Below, in pieces: positions 37,160 through 49,329 of a stretch of DNA of 64,000 nt. The position numbers were made by a program, and so were the translations under genes. This stretch comes from Cheiracanthium punctorium (Eukaryota; Arthropoda; Arachnida; Araneae; Cheiracanthiidae): NCBI GenBank assembly GCA_038373885.1, contig JAWZYV010018266.1, positions 1 through 64,000 on the forward strand, written 5' to 3'. The notes under the pieces were generated by a model, which was not told where the DNA came from, did no database searches, and saw only the letters and a list, made by a program, of their open reading frames with translations. Position 1 is the first letter of the stretch. Every line of letters starts with the position of its first letter.

Positions 37160-40100
37160 TTTTACTGTTTGTTTTGCATTTAAACATCATATTGTTAATG
37201 ACTGATATATGTCGTTATCTCATAAATTATGTAAATTCAATATTTTTTTTTTTTTTTAATGAAATCAATGCACTTTAGAAACTTTCCCTATTCATTATGT
37301 GAAAAATAAAATTTATTAATAAATTAGTACAAATGAATAGTAGGAATGACGAACAATAATCCTCCTTAATTACTGAATGACCTAAATTTATCAAATATGG
37401 AAAATGAACAGTGAAAATTTGTATTTTCACAGCTAAATTCATAGGATGATTAAGGGCGATCCCAGTTCTTAATTTCAGTGATTGCAGAATCACTCACTGG
37501 AAACACTCTTACATTGCCTGTAAAACTCCTTTTTCTGCATGAAGCATTGCAATGCAGAGAAATATAAATAGTGGCTTTACCTTCTGAGTGAAATATATCT
37601 GTCTCATTTCTTAAACGAGAATTTGCACTTTATAATGCTTATAATTTTGACCTATTTATGACATGAGTGAGTATAACATTTTACTTTAGTTTAGATCTAG
37701 ATAAATAAGAATATTAATCTCTTGGTTCGATTATCAGCAGCATCGATTTTATAACTCGATGCATAGTGATATTTTTAATTTATACATCGGTGTACTTAAA
37801 TTGATTTCACCGGTATCCTTTGGAAATGCTTAATTAATTCCTCTTTTCTGAAAAAAAAAACTGATTTCTCAGCAAATAATGATAAAGTAAATAAAACTAT
37901 GATGATTTAGGGGATTAAAAAGAATGATTATTATCTTTCAAATGATGTCATTTAATTTTGTGCAAGTTTACTCTTAAAAAAATACTAGACTGAAATAAGA
38001 AGTTTGACTTGTGTATTTGAGTTTTGATCAAGTTCATACTTTATACATGTGTAACTTTAGTCTTCATCGATAAAAACATCTGGTGTATTAACCATTCAAG
38101 CAGATTCTGTTTACACTCATACTTATTAAATGTGTTTGTTATACTTGAATTCTTCCTGGTTTGCAAAATTACTACGATTTTTTTTCCTTGAAGTATAAAT
38201 ATTCTTTTATTATTTGACTTAATGATAAAAGTTGCGATTTTATATTTACAGGTACAAGCAATATTTTTCTCGTTTGTAATACGTATGCAATTTCGAGTGT
38301 TATCGTTTACAGGCGCCTATATTTGTTATGCGTTGGATTAAGAGCTTAAAGCAATTAAGATGCAGAGGCACAGTGACAATTAGCAAGAGAGTAGAGAGAG
38401 TAACATAGCAGAGAGAGTAACATAATCAAACTTTATAGGAGGTAAAAATATTGTAACGTGTTCGCACACATAAAATGTGGAGTTATTGTGACATTCCTAA
38501 CTGAAAATCATACCAATAATGCTGAAGAAAAGTCACAGTACGATAATCAGATATAACTATATTTGACGTCAGATGTGGATCTGCATCAGTGATTGTTCAC
38601 AAGGTAGTCACTCACATGCAAATGTTACTTTGGATAATACTGGATGAAATATGAATGTATAATTAATTGTGTGTGTGTGTGTGTTTAATACAAGCAATCA
38701 TAACTAGACAAATAAATACAAATACAATTAATGTACATTTTCTTAAATTCCATTTTCAGTTAAACGAAAAATCGCCTAAAAGTATTAAGATCTTTCCTTT
38801 AAAAAATATCAGAAATGTTAAGTTAAAATTTAATTTATACTCCCATAGTCTTACAAATGAATGATATAAATATCGGTACGGAAATTTTACTGGTTTCTCA
38901 ACCATGCGTGTGAGGATTAGTCATAGCGAAGCGAAATATATTAATAATTACTTCCATAATCTGAAGAAATACGTATAACAATGTAAGCTAACAATAACAA
39001 TAGGCATTAATTTTATATTTTAAGTTTGAAAAAGATTTGACGACCAGTATTTAGAAATCTCAATGAATGATAGAACATATCATAAAATAAACAAGGCTTT
39101 GATCTAACAAAGCAAGTGGAACAAAAAATATTCAAATATTTGTTCCTTAAAAGTCAGCCAAGTCTTCACCCCTTTTACAATTTGCATAAAATGTTACACT
39201 GCTCGAATATATTCATATTTTGTTCCTCAATTGCAACACTATTTTTAACAAAACCTGGAACCATTTATCAAGCCACCGCTTTAAGCAAAATGTACAAGAA
39301 TCATGGAAGGCGTTGATTACATTCTGCAGCAGAAATAGGGTTAATTAGATAAAATGCGAACTACATTTTTCAAAGAATATTAAACATTCATTCCAAAATT
39401 TCACTTCCTCTTAGTAAGAACATTGTAATTAACATTAAATTCATCAAATATGTAATTAGTGAATTATTAATATACACTACGCACACACATACACACCTCA
39501 GGGGGATTACCAGGCTTTTCACTGTAAAATGTTTCTTTATTGTTTATTGAAGGGTGCCACAAAAGTTTTGGAGCTCAATTAATCATATAATGGACCAGAT
39601 GATTAAGGAGATTTGTTTTTCTTTGTGACAAGCTCGGAACGAGGGGAAAAAAGTTTTTGTAACGTTTTTCTTCGCATGGAAAATAAATTTCCACAGAAAA
39701 ATTAGAGTAATAATTGCTTTTATCGTACAAAACAGCAGTTAAAAAGTAATAAAACGTATCTGTAGATCATTAAATGAGTAACAGCGACCATAAAAAGTGT
39801 TTGCCACGGAAACATTTGACCTCGTATGCAATTAAAATACAATTTAGTTTGCTTAGTACGTATGTAAAACTAGGTCTTTGTTATGAGATTTTAATAAATG
39901 TTAGTCGATGTGCTGTTTAATTGTACATACATATATAGTATATACATATATATATATATATACAAGAGTAAACCAAAAAAAAAAAAAATGTTTGGCTTGC
40001 TATCGCACTCTAATACTCTTAAAAAGTCGTCTCATAGCGGAAACCTTACTAATTGATTGAAAAATAATCTATGATTCATTAATATATTATGTCCAAATTA

Positions 40101-40390
40101 CTTTTAAAAAATAATTGCCAAATTCGAAAATATTCAAAATTATAAAAAAAAAATTGTTTAAGACTGTGTTCAAATCGAGCACACAATTATTCTAATGCAT
40201 TCAGTATTAATGATGAAATATTATTCAGTTCAGTATTTAATTCTGCCTGCTTAAATACGACCAAATTTCAGTTACCGGTTTTTCCAATAATTTGAAAAAT
40301 CAGAATTAAGCAAACGTGCCATTTTTTGGGTTTTTATAATATTTATTCCATTTTGGGGAGGCAGAATTTATGTGTTTTATGTGGCATAGT
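37160..40390. other. Unassigned AT-rich DNA
   Basis: No gene was seen. A (GT)n run lies at 38669-38684, a TA run at 39944-39962 and a poly-A run at 39976-39988. A short AGAGAGTAACATA(G/A) duplication lies near 38396-38424. Confidence 0.45.
38669..38684. repeat. (GT)n microsatellite
   Basis: Eight GT units are seen directly. Confidence 0.9.
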
Positions 40391-40579
40391 AGTCTGAGCA
40401 TAGTAGACCACCTATAACACGGGTTCATATAAGACTAATTAGAATAACATGGCGAAAAAATATCGATCTTTTTCCTATAACATGTTCAAAAAGATTCGTA
40501 AAATACGCTGGAAAAATGATGCAGATCTTTCTTTGCTTTTTGTTAACACTGGTGATGCTGTTCATGTGTTTGTGATTTG

Positions 40580-41361
40580 TACAACACTGTTTCATAATTA
40601 AACTACAAATTTTCAAGGGGTGCTGGAGAGAAAACTACCAGGAATATTCCAGTGAAACTTGGTATCTACATGTTTCTGAACATGCGCAAATCAAATATGC
40701 AATTAAAGAAATCGCCATTTTCACCCGATAGATGGCGCTGTATCGTGTTTCAATGCTTATGTACGTCATATATGCACATTTTAAGCCCATCAAACAATGT
40801 AAAAACAAGACCACGTTGAGTAATGGCCAATCGTGACTCTGAATAAGAAGGAACGTGCATTGTTAGTGAAGATATTCTATCAGAATGGTAGCAATTATTC
40901 AGCTACACTGAAAAAATACCGGCGTATGAAACGATTAACAAGAGGTCCAATGAGTGTCAATGAGAATAAATAATGTTTTAATTATTTTCCAAAGCGTTTT
41001 TATGAATTGTTTAATTTGTGATCTTAATTTACGTTAATTTTTGATTACATGTTACTGTAAAAATTTAATTACTGAAGCGAATTGTATGGAATTTTGATAA
41101 ACTGTAAATAATGTTTTATATTGTTTATATGCCTCTTAGAATGCCACTGTGCTCTGTCGATCGGTTTTGGAAGTTGTAAATGCCACCGCTGAGCTTTGAA
41201 ATACGGTACAGTGCCATCTATCGTGTGAAAATGACGCTTTTTTTGCATATTTGATTTGCGCATGTTCTGAAACGTGTAGATACCAAATTTCACTGGGATA
41301 TTCTCGGTAGTTATCTCTCCAGCACCCTTGAACACTTGTAGTTTAATTATGGCCCCCTGTA
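40580..41361 (+). mobile_element. Mariner-type non-autonomous element with long inverted repeats
   Basis: The left arm (about 40590-40710) and the right arm (about 41205-41361) are inverted copies: CATAATTAAACTAC, GGTGCTGGAGAGA, AACTACC, TTGGTATCTACA and GAACATGCGCAAATCAAATA all recur on the opposite strand. The repeats are more than 100 bp long. The right terminus is TACAGGGGGCCATAATTAAA with a TA dinucleotide, the usual Tc1/mariner target. The interior keeps only the N-terminal transposase helix-turn-helix. It is about 780 bp. Confidence 0.75.
40824..40973 (+). pseudogene. N-terminal helix-turn-helix scrap of a transposase (DUF4817-like)
   Basis: The frame gives LNKKERALLVKIFYQNGSN, then SATLKKYRRMKRLTRGPMS, and a stop at 40971-40973. 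The pattern 'KERxxLVxxFYQNxxN...alrxfRrxkxlrxGPMS' is the helix-turn-helix that starts many arthropod transposases (DUF4817-like in annotated genomes). An ATG lies just upstream at 40823 but in a different frame, so a one-base shift separates it from the domain. Everything after the helix-turn-helix is lost. It lies between the long inverted repeats. Confidence 0.65.
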
Positions 41362-41409
41362 CTAGGAACGCTTTAACAGTGTTATAGGGAAGGGAAAGTG
41401 GTCCATTGT

Positions 41410-44015
41410 ATCCATTTTCACCAATAATACTGAATGTATGGGAAATATTTTTCCAACATAACGGTTAATTGCAACATATCTGAAAACATTTTTATTTTAT
41501 TTCAAGAAATATGTTTTATCGTGAATATTTTTAGAGAATTTTAACCCCCTTGAAGTACCAAAATATATCAATTGTTGGGAATGATGTTTAGCACTAGAGT
41601 GCTATTTGTTTCAGACATAGATTTTTTTGTCTACTCGAATTTTCTGCGGCAAAACGGCAAATAACTTTTCAAACAGTATAAATAAAGGTGGAATATGTAT
41701 TTTTAAACCATTGACGAAGGAATTGCTAGATAACGATGGGATAGTGCTATGTCAAAAATTGTCAAAGTTGATCATTCTTGGCATTTTTTCTGGAAGTTTT
41801 ACCGAAATAACTCTCCCAAGTTAAACCCATCTTCGCTATATCTTTTAAATGTAGCTAGCAGTTGCAAACTCTTCTGTTTTTCTATGGGAATAATAATTAC
41901 TTTCTTTATTGGTTAAATATGGTTATGATAAGCCTGCCGAAGAATGTAAATTCAGGCGGTTTTAATATAGATTTCAATTTGAAAGAAGTATTGCATATAA
42001 CAAGGAAGACAAAGAAGGCACACTCATGGATTATGGAAATTTTCCATTGTGATAAAATAAGAAACTCAAATTGGGCTGTTACGTATGTTATGATACACTT
42101 TCCGACCTTATGCACCAAGAAAAAGAGCTATTGCGGGCACATGAACCACGTCACGCTTTTCAAAGAAATTAAACATTGAAAACAAATGGTACCGATGTAC
42201 GGATACGTTTTCGAACGTAATCAAGAAGAAAAATAAATGGGGCAGATGCATCGAAAATGATGCACTTTTAAAATACAACAAACAATTTAAGGCGTATTTA
42301 AAATATGAAAATGTAACAAAATATGTCTGTTTAAACCTGCCCCGTGAAGTGTAACCTTCGAACAAATACACTACGAAATTATAAAGAGTTTCTAATATAG
42401 TTACCTTAAGAAGTTACTATGTTATTTAGAAAAAAATTCAGTTATTAACGAATGGATATCCACAAAAATTGAAAACTTTCTAACTTATTTATACAGAAAA
42501 ATAATTTTCTCAATTAATATCACATACTAATTTTTCTTTATTATTTTTTGTTAATTATAAAGCTTACATGAACACAAAGTCACAATCCAGTTATTTTGTT
42601 TAAATGTCTTGATTTAATTTACCTGATCATGAATGATTAATTTCTTTAAAATATATGTTAAATTTAAAATCTACTATGCTTATTTATTTATTTCACTCAT
42701 TTAAAAGTAATAATATAAGACACAATATTGATGTAATTCTGTGGAAAAATGTCTGCAAAACTACTAGCCCTTAATAATCCAGTAACCTATGCTTCCATAT
42801 GTGTGACATCTGTTCGACAAAGCATTATTTGCCTAAAGTAAAATTTCAAAATCACTGAGGATTAAATTATTAATAAAATATTTGGATAAATTTGCGCTCC
42901 AGATTTTAACCCAACCTTTGTTCATTTCTCATGGTCGCACCACTAACTATGTTGTCGTTGGTCCTTCAACGAGAGAAGTGGAATAACAATTATAATGAAC
43001 TAAATTAGGATAAAATGATTAAATTGAATAAAATTATCGCAAAATTCATTAGATTAATGTAGATAAAGTTTATAATTATCTATTATACGCTTCAGCTTAC
43101 GAACACGAATTGATCTATTTTGAGACAAATTATAAAGTTTCCATATAATTCCTTTGCCGAACATTTGTGTTACAACTATGCTTAAGTTAATAACTGCTTA
43201 AATTATGACAGCAGTACTACGTGCTGCATAACATCGTTAAGTAAATCGACAAGGTAGTATATATTTGAGAGGTTAAAAGATATAGTGAACCAAGTCCACA
43301 AATTAAAATGAAGATAGTTCATGTTTAAATAACCCAAAAACATGTCCTTATCACAGTGAATCAAGTGAGTAATACGTTTTCTCTCCCAAACATGGTATGT
43401 ATTACTTGCCATTATAATGCCACTAAAATATTATTTGCAGCATCAAATCCTCTTTTCTTCAATTCAGTTTAGATGTACTTGGCTCACTATGATTGTGAGT
43501 CCCCTCATTTTTTTTTAAAGATTAATGATCACGTTTGATAACCAGAATACAATACACGAACTTTATGATAAAGTCTTATGAGTATAATTAAAGTAGACAA
43601 AAAATATTTATGCTAATCGAGAAATATATGATGTTTAATTTTTTTTTCCTCTGCAGAAATATTGAGCTATCTAAATTATACTAATAGTGTAATTTAAATA
43701 GATTGCACTATTATCGAAGGTTAACGAAATTTGGCAGACTGTCATAACAGTACAAGAGAAAGTTACAGTAAAAACAAATTTATAGGATTATTTCTTGTTT
43801 AATTATTTTATATATTGTTATTTTTTTATTTCTCGATTTTGTTGTAGTAAACTCAACTTTCATCTGACAGACTGATTTCTTTTATCGCCTGCAAGTACAG
43901 TCAAATGACCTGTGTTTCTTTGTTGTACCTTTTTTTCAAGATTTATTTTAATTGTTGAGAGAAAACTGTGATTTAAAGCGTTGATAAATAAGCAAATTGG
44001 ACAATCATCTCGCTA
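41410..44015. other. Unassigned AT-rich DNA
   Basis: No gene was recognised. The frame at 41862-42179 (105 codons) has no family motif. A small hairpin with 15-nt arms (two mismatches) lies at 43667-43701. Confidence 0.45.
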
Positions 44016-44019
44016 TTAA

Positions 44020-44190
44020 AAAATAGAATTGATTTTTTTATTATCATCAATCAAAACAAATTGATTTTTAACAGCAAAATTCAAATGAAACGGCTTTTTT
44101 TTAATAGAATCAATCAAATCAAACTGATTTTTAATAGCATCAAATAAATTCAGTTGTGTTTAATAGCATCAATCAAAACAAATTGATCGT
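44020..44190. repeat. Short tandem array around 'atcaatcaaa'
   Basis: The phrases 'catcaatcaaaacaaattga' (44046 and 44167), 'aatcaatcaaatcaaactga' (44108) and 'agcatcaaataaattcag' (44138) recur with variable spacing in this stretch. It is non-coding. Confidence 0.6.
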
Positions 44191-44427
44191 TAGAAAAATA
44201 TTTTTTCTTGAAACTTGCACACTATTTCTGTGCTTTTCACTACCTCCGGTTTTTCTAATCTATCATCCCTACTTTAGCCCCGAACTACAACCAATCCGCC
44301 CTTTTAATCTGTTAAACGAGGAACCAGGCTTCTCAGATTCTATTGCACACGAGCACTGGCTAAATAACGCATCCGAGACGATTTTGTTAGCAATGTTGCA
44401 TTTGAAATGAAACTGTAGCTAATTGGA

Positions 44428-44545
44428 GGGGCGTTTATCCACTTATTAGGTGCCTTCGTAATAAATAACAAACGTTTCACGATCTTTGTAGCTGCAAATG
44501 TTCAGATACGAAAAGTGCCTGCCATTGAAAAAAAAGTTTCATGAC
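44428..44545 (+). repeat. SINE family 1 body fragment
   Basis: 'cacttattaggtgccttcgt' and 'aataaataacaaacg' match the body shared by the SINEs at 9.8 and 25.8 kb. No box A or box B head is seen, so the copy is 5'-truncated. Confidence 0.45.
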
Positions 44546-44816
44546 CTTTTAGAAGACTAAATTTGCTACTTTACAGTAACTTCAAGAGGCAGATAAATTT
44601 CTGACCTCTGTGCTATATTATGAGAGATTTTGAGAGAAAGGATGATCCCTGTGTTCTGGGATGATGACTTCAGCTCATCTGAAGCTGGGTTTATTGATGC
44701 ACCATGCTTTCCCCCTCAATTTTTGATTTTATAACTAGATTTGAGTAATTAACATAATTCTGACTCTTTATCTGGAAGAAAGACCTATTTAAATATCTGT
44801 TTACATAAAAGTATTG

Positions 44817-45066
44817 TAGACACACACCCTATACTATAACACGGTAGATAAGGCCCGTTTCATATGGATTCATGTTGGAGACAATTAGATTATATAAACA
44901 CATGAGCGTCATCAGAAGTATTTACTGGCAATAAAAAAACACCTCTAACATTCATTTGCTGTGTTCTATGAGCCTTTTTATCGTGTTATAGGAAAAATCC
45001 ACAAATGTTTTTCCGTATTATACGAATTCGTCGTACTTGAACCTTGTTATAGGGTGATCTGCTCTG
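44817..45066. mobile_element. CCTATAACAC-ended MITE, about 250 bp
   Basis: The left end is TAGACACACACCC with ACTATAACACGG; the right end, in reverse, is GATCACCCTATAACAAGGTT. Inner blocks 'gttataggaaaaatc' and 'ttccgtattatacgaattcg' match, in reverse, the element at 40401-40580. No coding sequence is present. Confidence 0.5.
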
Positions 45067-45919
45067 AACAAGTTAAATTAGTAAAATTCAAGATATAACA
45101 ATTCGAGTTGCCAGTGATTGAATGCACATCATGAAAGAGAAGAACTACACGGAAAATACTTTTAAATAATTTATGGTAACGTTATAAATGTCCATTAAAC
45201 AGGAGCTCTCTTAAACTTGTTTCATGAAAGAGAGAGGGGGGGGGGAGTAAAAAAGAATATAGAATTCCTGAGATAATACTTTTCAGTCCAATCCTTCGTG
45301 TAGTACCATAATTTTGCGCAAAACAACGGTGAAAAATGTATTAATAAAAATGATAAGAGAAATAAAAGATGAAAGCCTTTTCCCCTCATTTCGCTGGTAG
45401 GTCACGTCTTGGCACGGAAATGTATTCGAAACACGTCAAACGATTGCTAGATACCAGGTAAATGATATGAATGTATTTTTTATTTAACATCTGAGATCGT
45501 GATGACGAACGTTAAATAGTGTTCGTAGCAAATTAAACAGTGTTACGGCAAATATCCAAGTAAGAATAATGTAATGGGGATTTACTTTTGTAACATCAGT
45601 TTTCATTAGGGAGCGTATGTGAAAGCTATCACTTCGGTAGTCGTATGTTTTTCAACACCTACGCTAGTTTTCAGGCTAGCAGGATTATCTCCAAGGGAAA
45701 GTAATCCTTGGAAATTCAATAAATTATGCTAAAAGTATACATAAACATGGTATATGATAAGACGTACATAATTTTTTATATCTTTCGTTTCCCAGATTGC
45801 TTAAATATATATTTTCTGCGTTCCATTTTCTTTGATAAAGTAAACTTTATTTTCTTAAAATCAGTTGATTACTAAGACATCTCTAGGAAACAAGGATTCC
45901 ATCACTTTTTATAGTATGG

Positions 45920-46017
45920 TGCCATAACTTTTCTTAGTATAACTATTAAATAAAGCCTTGTATGTCAATTGATTTACATGGCTTTATTTAGCAGTAATAC
46001 TAAGAAAAGTTATGGCA
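45920..46017. repeat. Long near-perfect hairpin (43-nt arms)
   Basis: The arms at 45920-45962 and 45975-46017 pair over 43 positions with four mismatches and a 12-nt loop. The left arm begins TGCCATAACTTTTCTTAG. The overall size fits either a small foldback element or an RNA that folds like a microRNA precursor. Nothing else in the sequence decides between these. No coding frame explains the pairing. Confidence 0.75.
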
Positions 46018-46179
46018 TCTTTCTTTCCAAGATATTTCTTAGTAATCCACTGAATTTTTTTAGAGTGTATCGTTGGATGGATATCACACTTTACAGACTA
46101 CCTCTCCAAGTTGTCTTCTGTGATATGTTTATTTCAAGTATCAAATGTTTAAGACGAAAACACACGAAAACAGCAATCA

Positions 46180-46372
46180 CAAAAGTAGTCATCTGCAGCG
46201 AAGTGCTTTAATAGCGTTTGTGAACCCACTGAGCTTCATAACGATCTTCAATATGCGACATTCTATACTGCCGCTAGAGTGTAAACAATGATCTGAAAAT
46301 AGAAACAACAGAAACAGTCATATGCAGCGAAGCTCTTTCACTAGCATTTGTGATCCCACTGATCTTGGAACG
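46180..46372. repeat. Tandem duplication of about 130 bp
   Basis: 'agtcatctgcagcgaagtgc' near 46187 recurs as 'agtcatatgcagcgaagctc' near 46317. Both are followed by a matching 'gtttgtga-cccactga-ctt' pattern. Confidence 0.6.
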
Positions 46373-46389
46373 TTCTTGAAAACACGGCA

Positions 46390-48160
46390 GTCCAGCCTGT
46401 AAACAAACTGCGTCTGATCAAACTTATGCTGCAGCAGCATGTCTCTATTTTGTTTCCATGTTACAGCCTGCTTTTCTACGTGAAAAAAAAGTTATGTTAC
46501 CGTAGTTTGAAATTAAAATAAGTTATTTTTATATTCCAACTTTTCATCTACCTATCCCATCTGTCATAGAAACGACTCTGTTGGCATTTTTTTTTATATG
46601 ATTTCTATACACCATACTTCTGCGAGGTTTAACTGTAGCATTTTGAAACATATTTCTAAGAATATATAATAACTGCATTCGTTCTTTTTATTTTATTCCA
46701 TTTCAAACAAACGTCCTATTTAGTCGTATAACAGTATCACTGTGATGAAGATCACATATCTAATTTAATAATCATTTACTTTGGCTTTCTTTAATGTAAT
46801 CTATCCAAAATTCAAGAATTCTAAATCACTTCTGTTCTCATTTTTCTGCCATTACGGCTTTTAAATCTGTATATTTACTTTTCCCTGTATGCACTATTCT
46901 TTTTGTTCTTCGTCTTTTCAGACCGGTGTGCTAAAAATAGATTATATTACGTCCGTTTGCAAAATTAACGTACTTTCTGCTTTCCCTCTTGGCATCCTAC
47001 TGGCGTAAGTTAGTATTTGTTCCCCTTCTGACGTCTTTAAAATTATTTGCTCGCGATTACGTCATTGTAATTTTATTGGATTAACTTTTAGGGTTGCTCT
47101 GGAATTGGCGTTATTGATATCAGCCAAGTGTTTGTTCTCGCCAATGTGTAATTCTGTGCTGGCGTAATTTTTAAATCATCCCACCTTAATTTCACTGTCC
47201 ATATAGGACGTCATTTTATTTTCGCTGAGCCACCACCGCCCGTAATAATAATGTTTCAATAGTATATGTTTAGTAAAATAGTTTCAAGTATTTAACGTCT
47301 TTTTATTTTATTGCAACTATAAGTGTATTCGAACCTGGATTATCATGTATCACAACGCAGTCTTTAAATTTAAATCAGCCCAACCAAATAACTTCTTTAC
47401 AATCACCATTTAGGATATACAGACAAGTGAAATATTGTTGTGATAGATTATATGTAAGGTTGAGGTCTAAGAAAAATCTAAGCCGTTGTGTGACGCAAAG
47501 CTAAAAGCATACCTTTTGAATGCTCTGCAAACATTTGGATGCAAATCTCTAATTAATCTATAGCAACTTCACATCCAGAAATCCCATAGACCTGGACCCA
47601 GTAAGTTTGTTAAATGCCATTCAAACTTCAAGGATAGGTCAACAATTGCATAACATTCCAAAACATTAGGCAGAATTTAGAAAATTTATGTATAATAAGA
47701 AAATAGAACTACATTTGATTTTTAAAAATAAATAATAAGTCTATAGAAATACAATAAAGAACTATTTAACTTTTTTTTCCCAGTGCAGTAGGCACAAAAG
47801 GCATTATCCGTGGCCTACAAAAACACAAAAAGGTACACAAACAAAAGCACAGTATTAAATCGCAGCCAAAAGGTCTCTAGCTTCCCAATAACGAGAGGAT
47901 ATAGAGGATTTTATTTTGTTTTTACTTTGTTTTTTATATTAAATAATTTTATGTACACATCTTATAGAAAATTTGTAACGGTAGTTATTTTTCCTATCAT
48001 ATGTTAAAATAAAAAGTGCGTTAATTAAATCAAAATTATGCATTCCAAATAAATCTCTGCACATACGCCGATACCTTATTATTCTATGTAGTAGTTCCAG
48101 ACGGTAGAGGGTGGGGGTGTATGGAAACATGCTTTTTTATTTTTTGATTTGATTATGGCA
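46390..48160. other. Unassigned DNA
   Basis: No recognisable gene or element was found. The region 46930-47240 is less AT-rich than its surroundings but has no informative frame. Confidence 0.4.
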
Positions 48161-48164
48161 ACGC

Positions 48165-48295
48165 TACTCTAGGGCGATTTGCCGAAGATCGGGTGTGACT
48201 TGGTAGGAGGACTTTGTATGGGGTTCTAACACATCTACAGACCGTTAGATCGACAGCCGCGGGACCCGAACAACAGAGATTTTACATTGTCAATA
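48165..48295 (-). repeat. tRNA-derived SINE (family 2), copy 3, partial
   Basis: On the minus strand it reads GTTCGGGTCCCGCGGCTGTC then GATCTAACGGTCTG, matching the post-box-B segment of the copy at 11470-11712. The tRNA-like head with box A is not recognisable beyond 48290. Confidence 0.5.
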
Positions 48296-48299
48296 TTTT

Positions 48300-49110
48300 G
48301 TTTTTAATGCCACTGATCTGCAATACTATCAAAACTTCATCACCTGATAATTGGCACATATTACGCTAGCGCTCTCAGAAATGCCTTGTCAAGTTTTGTA
48401 TAAATTTTATTTCTAATTGCCACGAGAAAGCGCTACTAGTGCTGTGATTTATACTCGGATCTTTAAAATAAATTGTTTTTTTTTTATTTTTTCGCTGTGC
48501 GAAACTACGCCTACCCAACAAATCTGAATATTTATCCCATAAAAATACTTAGCTATTCGCCAACATCAAAACTCCTTTCCGTAAATGAATATCATGTTAT
48601 GTCATTATAGGGGAATCAATCATCAACATCTGTGCTTCCCATCTCCGCTCTGGCTAAGAAATTATAAAACATCTACCGCTTTATATTACAAATCGTGTTA
48701 CGAAAAATTTAATGGGGGAATGTCTGTGATAAATTTCCAAATAATGTAGTTTAATATTCACATTGAAGAAATGAGGAAATTCAATACACATATCCATCTC
48801 TCTCTTCAGCATCAAATGAATTTTATTTCTTTTCTGAAGACAGTTACCGGGCTTTACTTCAGGTAAAATATTTTATTAAAATTCTATACTATTTACTTTC
48901 AGCGAAGAAATAAATTATATTTCTAAGTGTTTCTAGTTTATTTGATTAAAATTTTATAAGATTATGTTGCTTTTCTAATACTTCTAAAGTTAACGGGTTC
49001 TATATTTTTTTCAAAAATTTCCTACAGATAGCGTCATAAAGTGAAAACGAATTTCAGTAATTTATTTAGGTTTTTACACTTTGAGGCAGTTCTCAAAAAT
49101 AACTGCAATA
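48300..49110. other. Unassigned AT-rich DNA
   Basis: No recognisable gene or element was found. Confidence 0.45.
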
Positions 49111-49114
49111 GGTT

Positions 49115-49325
49115 CTGTCTCGGCTGTTTAGTGGCAAGCGAACCACTCTACCGTGCCATGGGTCTGGGTTCGATTCCCGGAATGGCTTTGGTTTATCATT
49201 TCATTGGATCCCTTCATTGAAGGTAACGCAGATTCACCCCTTACATCCCTTCGAAATAAATTAACCAGTACTTCCGGCCTAGGTTTACTCAATGCCTATA
49301 AAATGGCTAGTGAAATATTAGGAAA
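49115..49325 (+). repeat. tRNA-derived SINE (family 1), best-preserved head
   Basis: Box A-like TCGGCTGTTTAGTGGCAA is followed by a perfect box B, GGTTCGATTCC (49167-49177), then CCGGAATGG, so the head closely follows a tRNA. The body contains 'ccagtacttccggcctaggt' and 'aatgcctataaaatggc', shared with the copy at 9.8 kb. The downstream open frame to 49428 is incidental. Confidence 0.75.
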
Positions 49326-49329
49326 AAAA

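Larger units (their letters stand above)
40401..41407. mobile_element. CCTATAACAC-ended element, interrupted by a mariner-type element
   Basis: The left end reads TAGACCACCTATAACACGGG and continues with 'attagaataaca' and 'ttttcctataaca'. The right end (41370-41407), on the other strand, reads TGGACCAC followed by CCCTATAACACTG. A related complete copy lies at 44817-45066. The mariner-type insertion (40580-41361) splits it, so only about 180 and 45 bases of this host element remain. The superfamily is not determined. Confidence 0.5.

Noticed and set aside
41862..42179. 105-codon frame that could be an exon
   Set aside because: No domain, splice context or homologous motif was recognised.
49115..49190. 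Possible tRNA gene
   Set aside because: It has good box A and box B sequences but no complete cloverleaf, and it continues into a SINE body shared with other copies.
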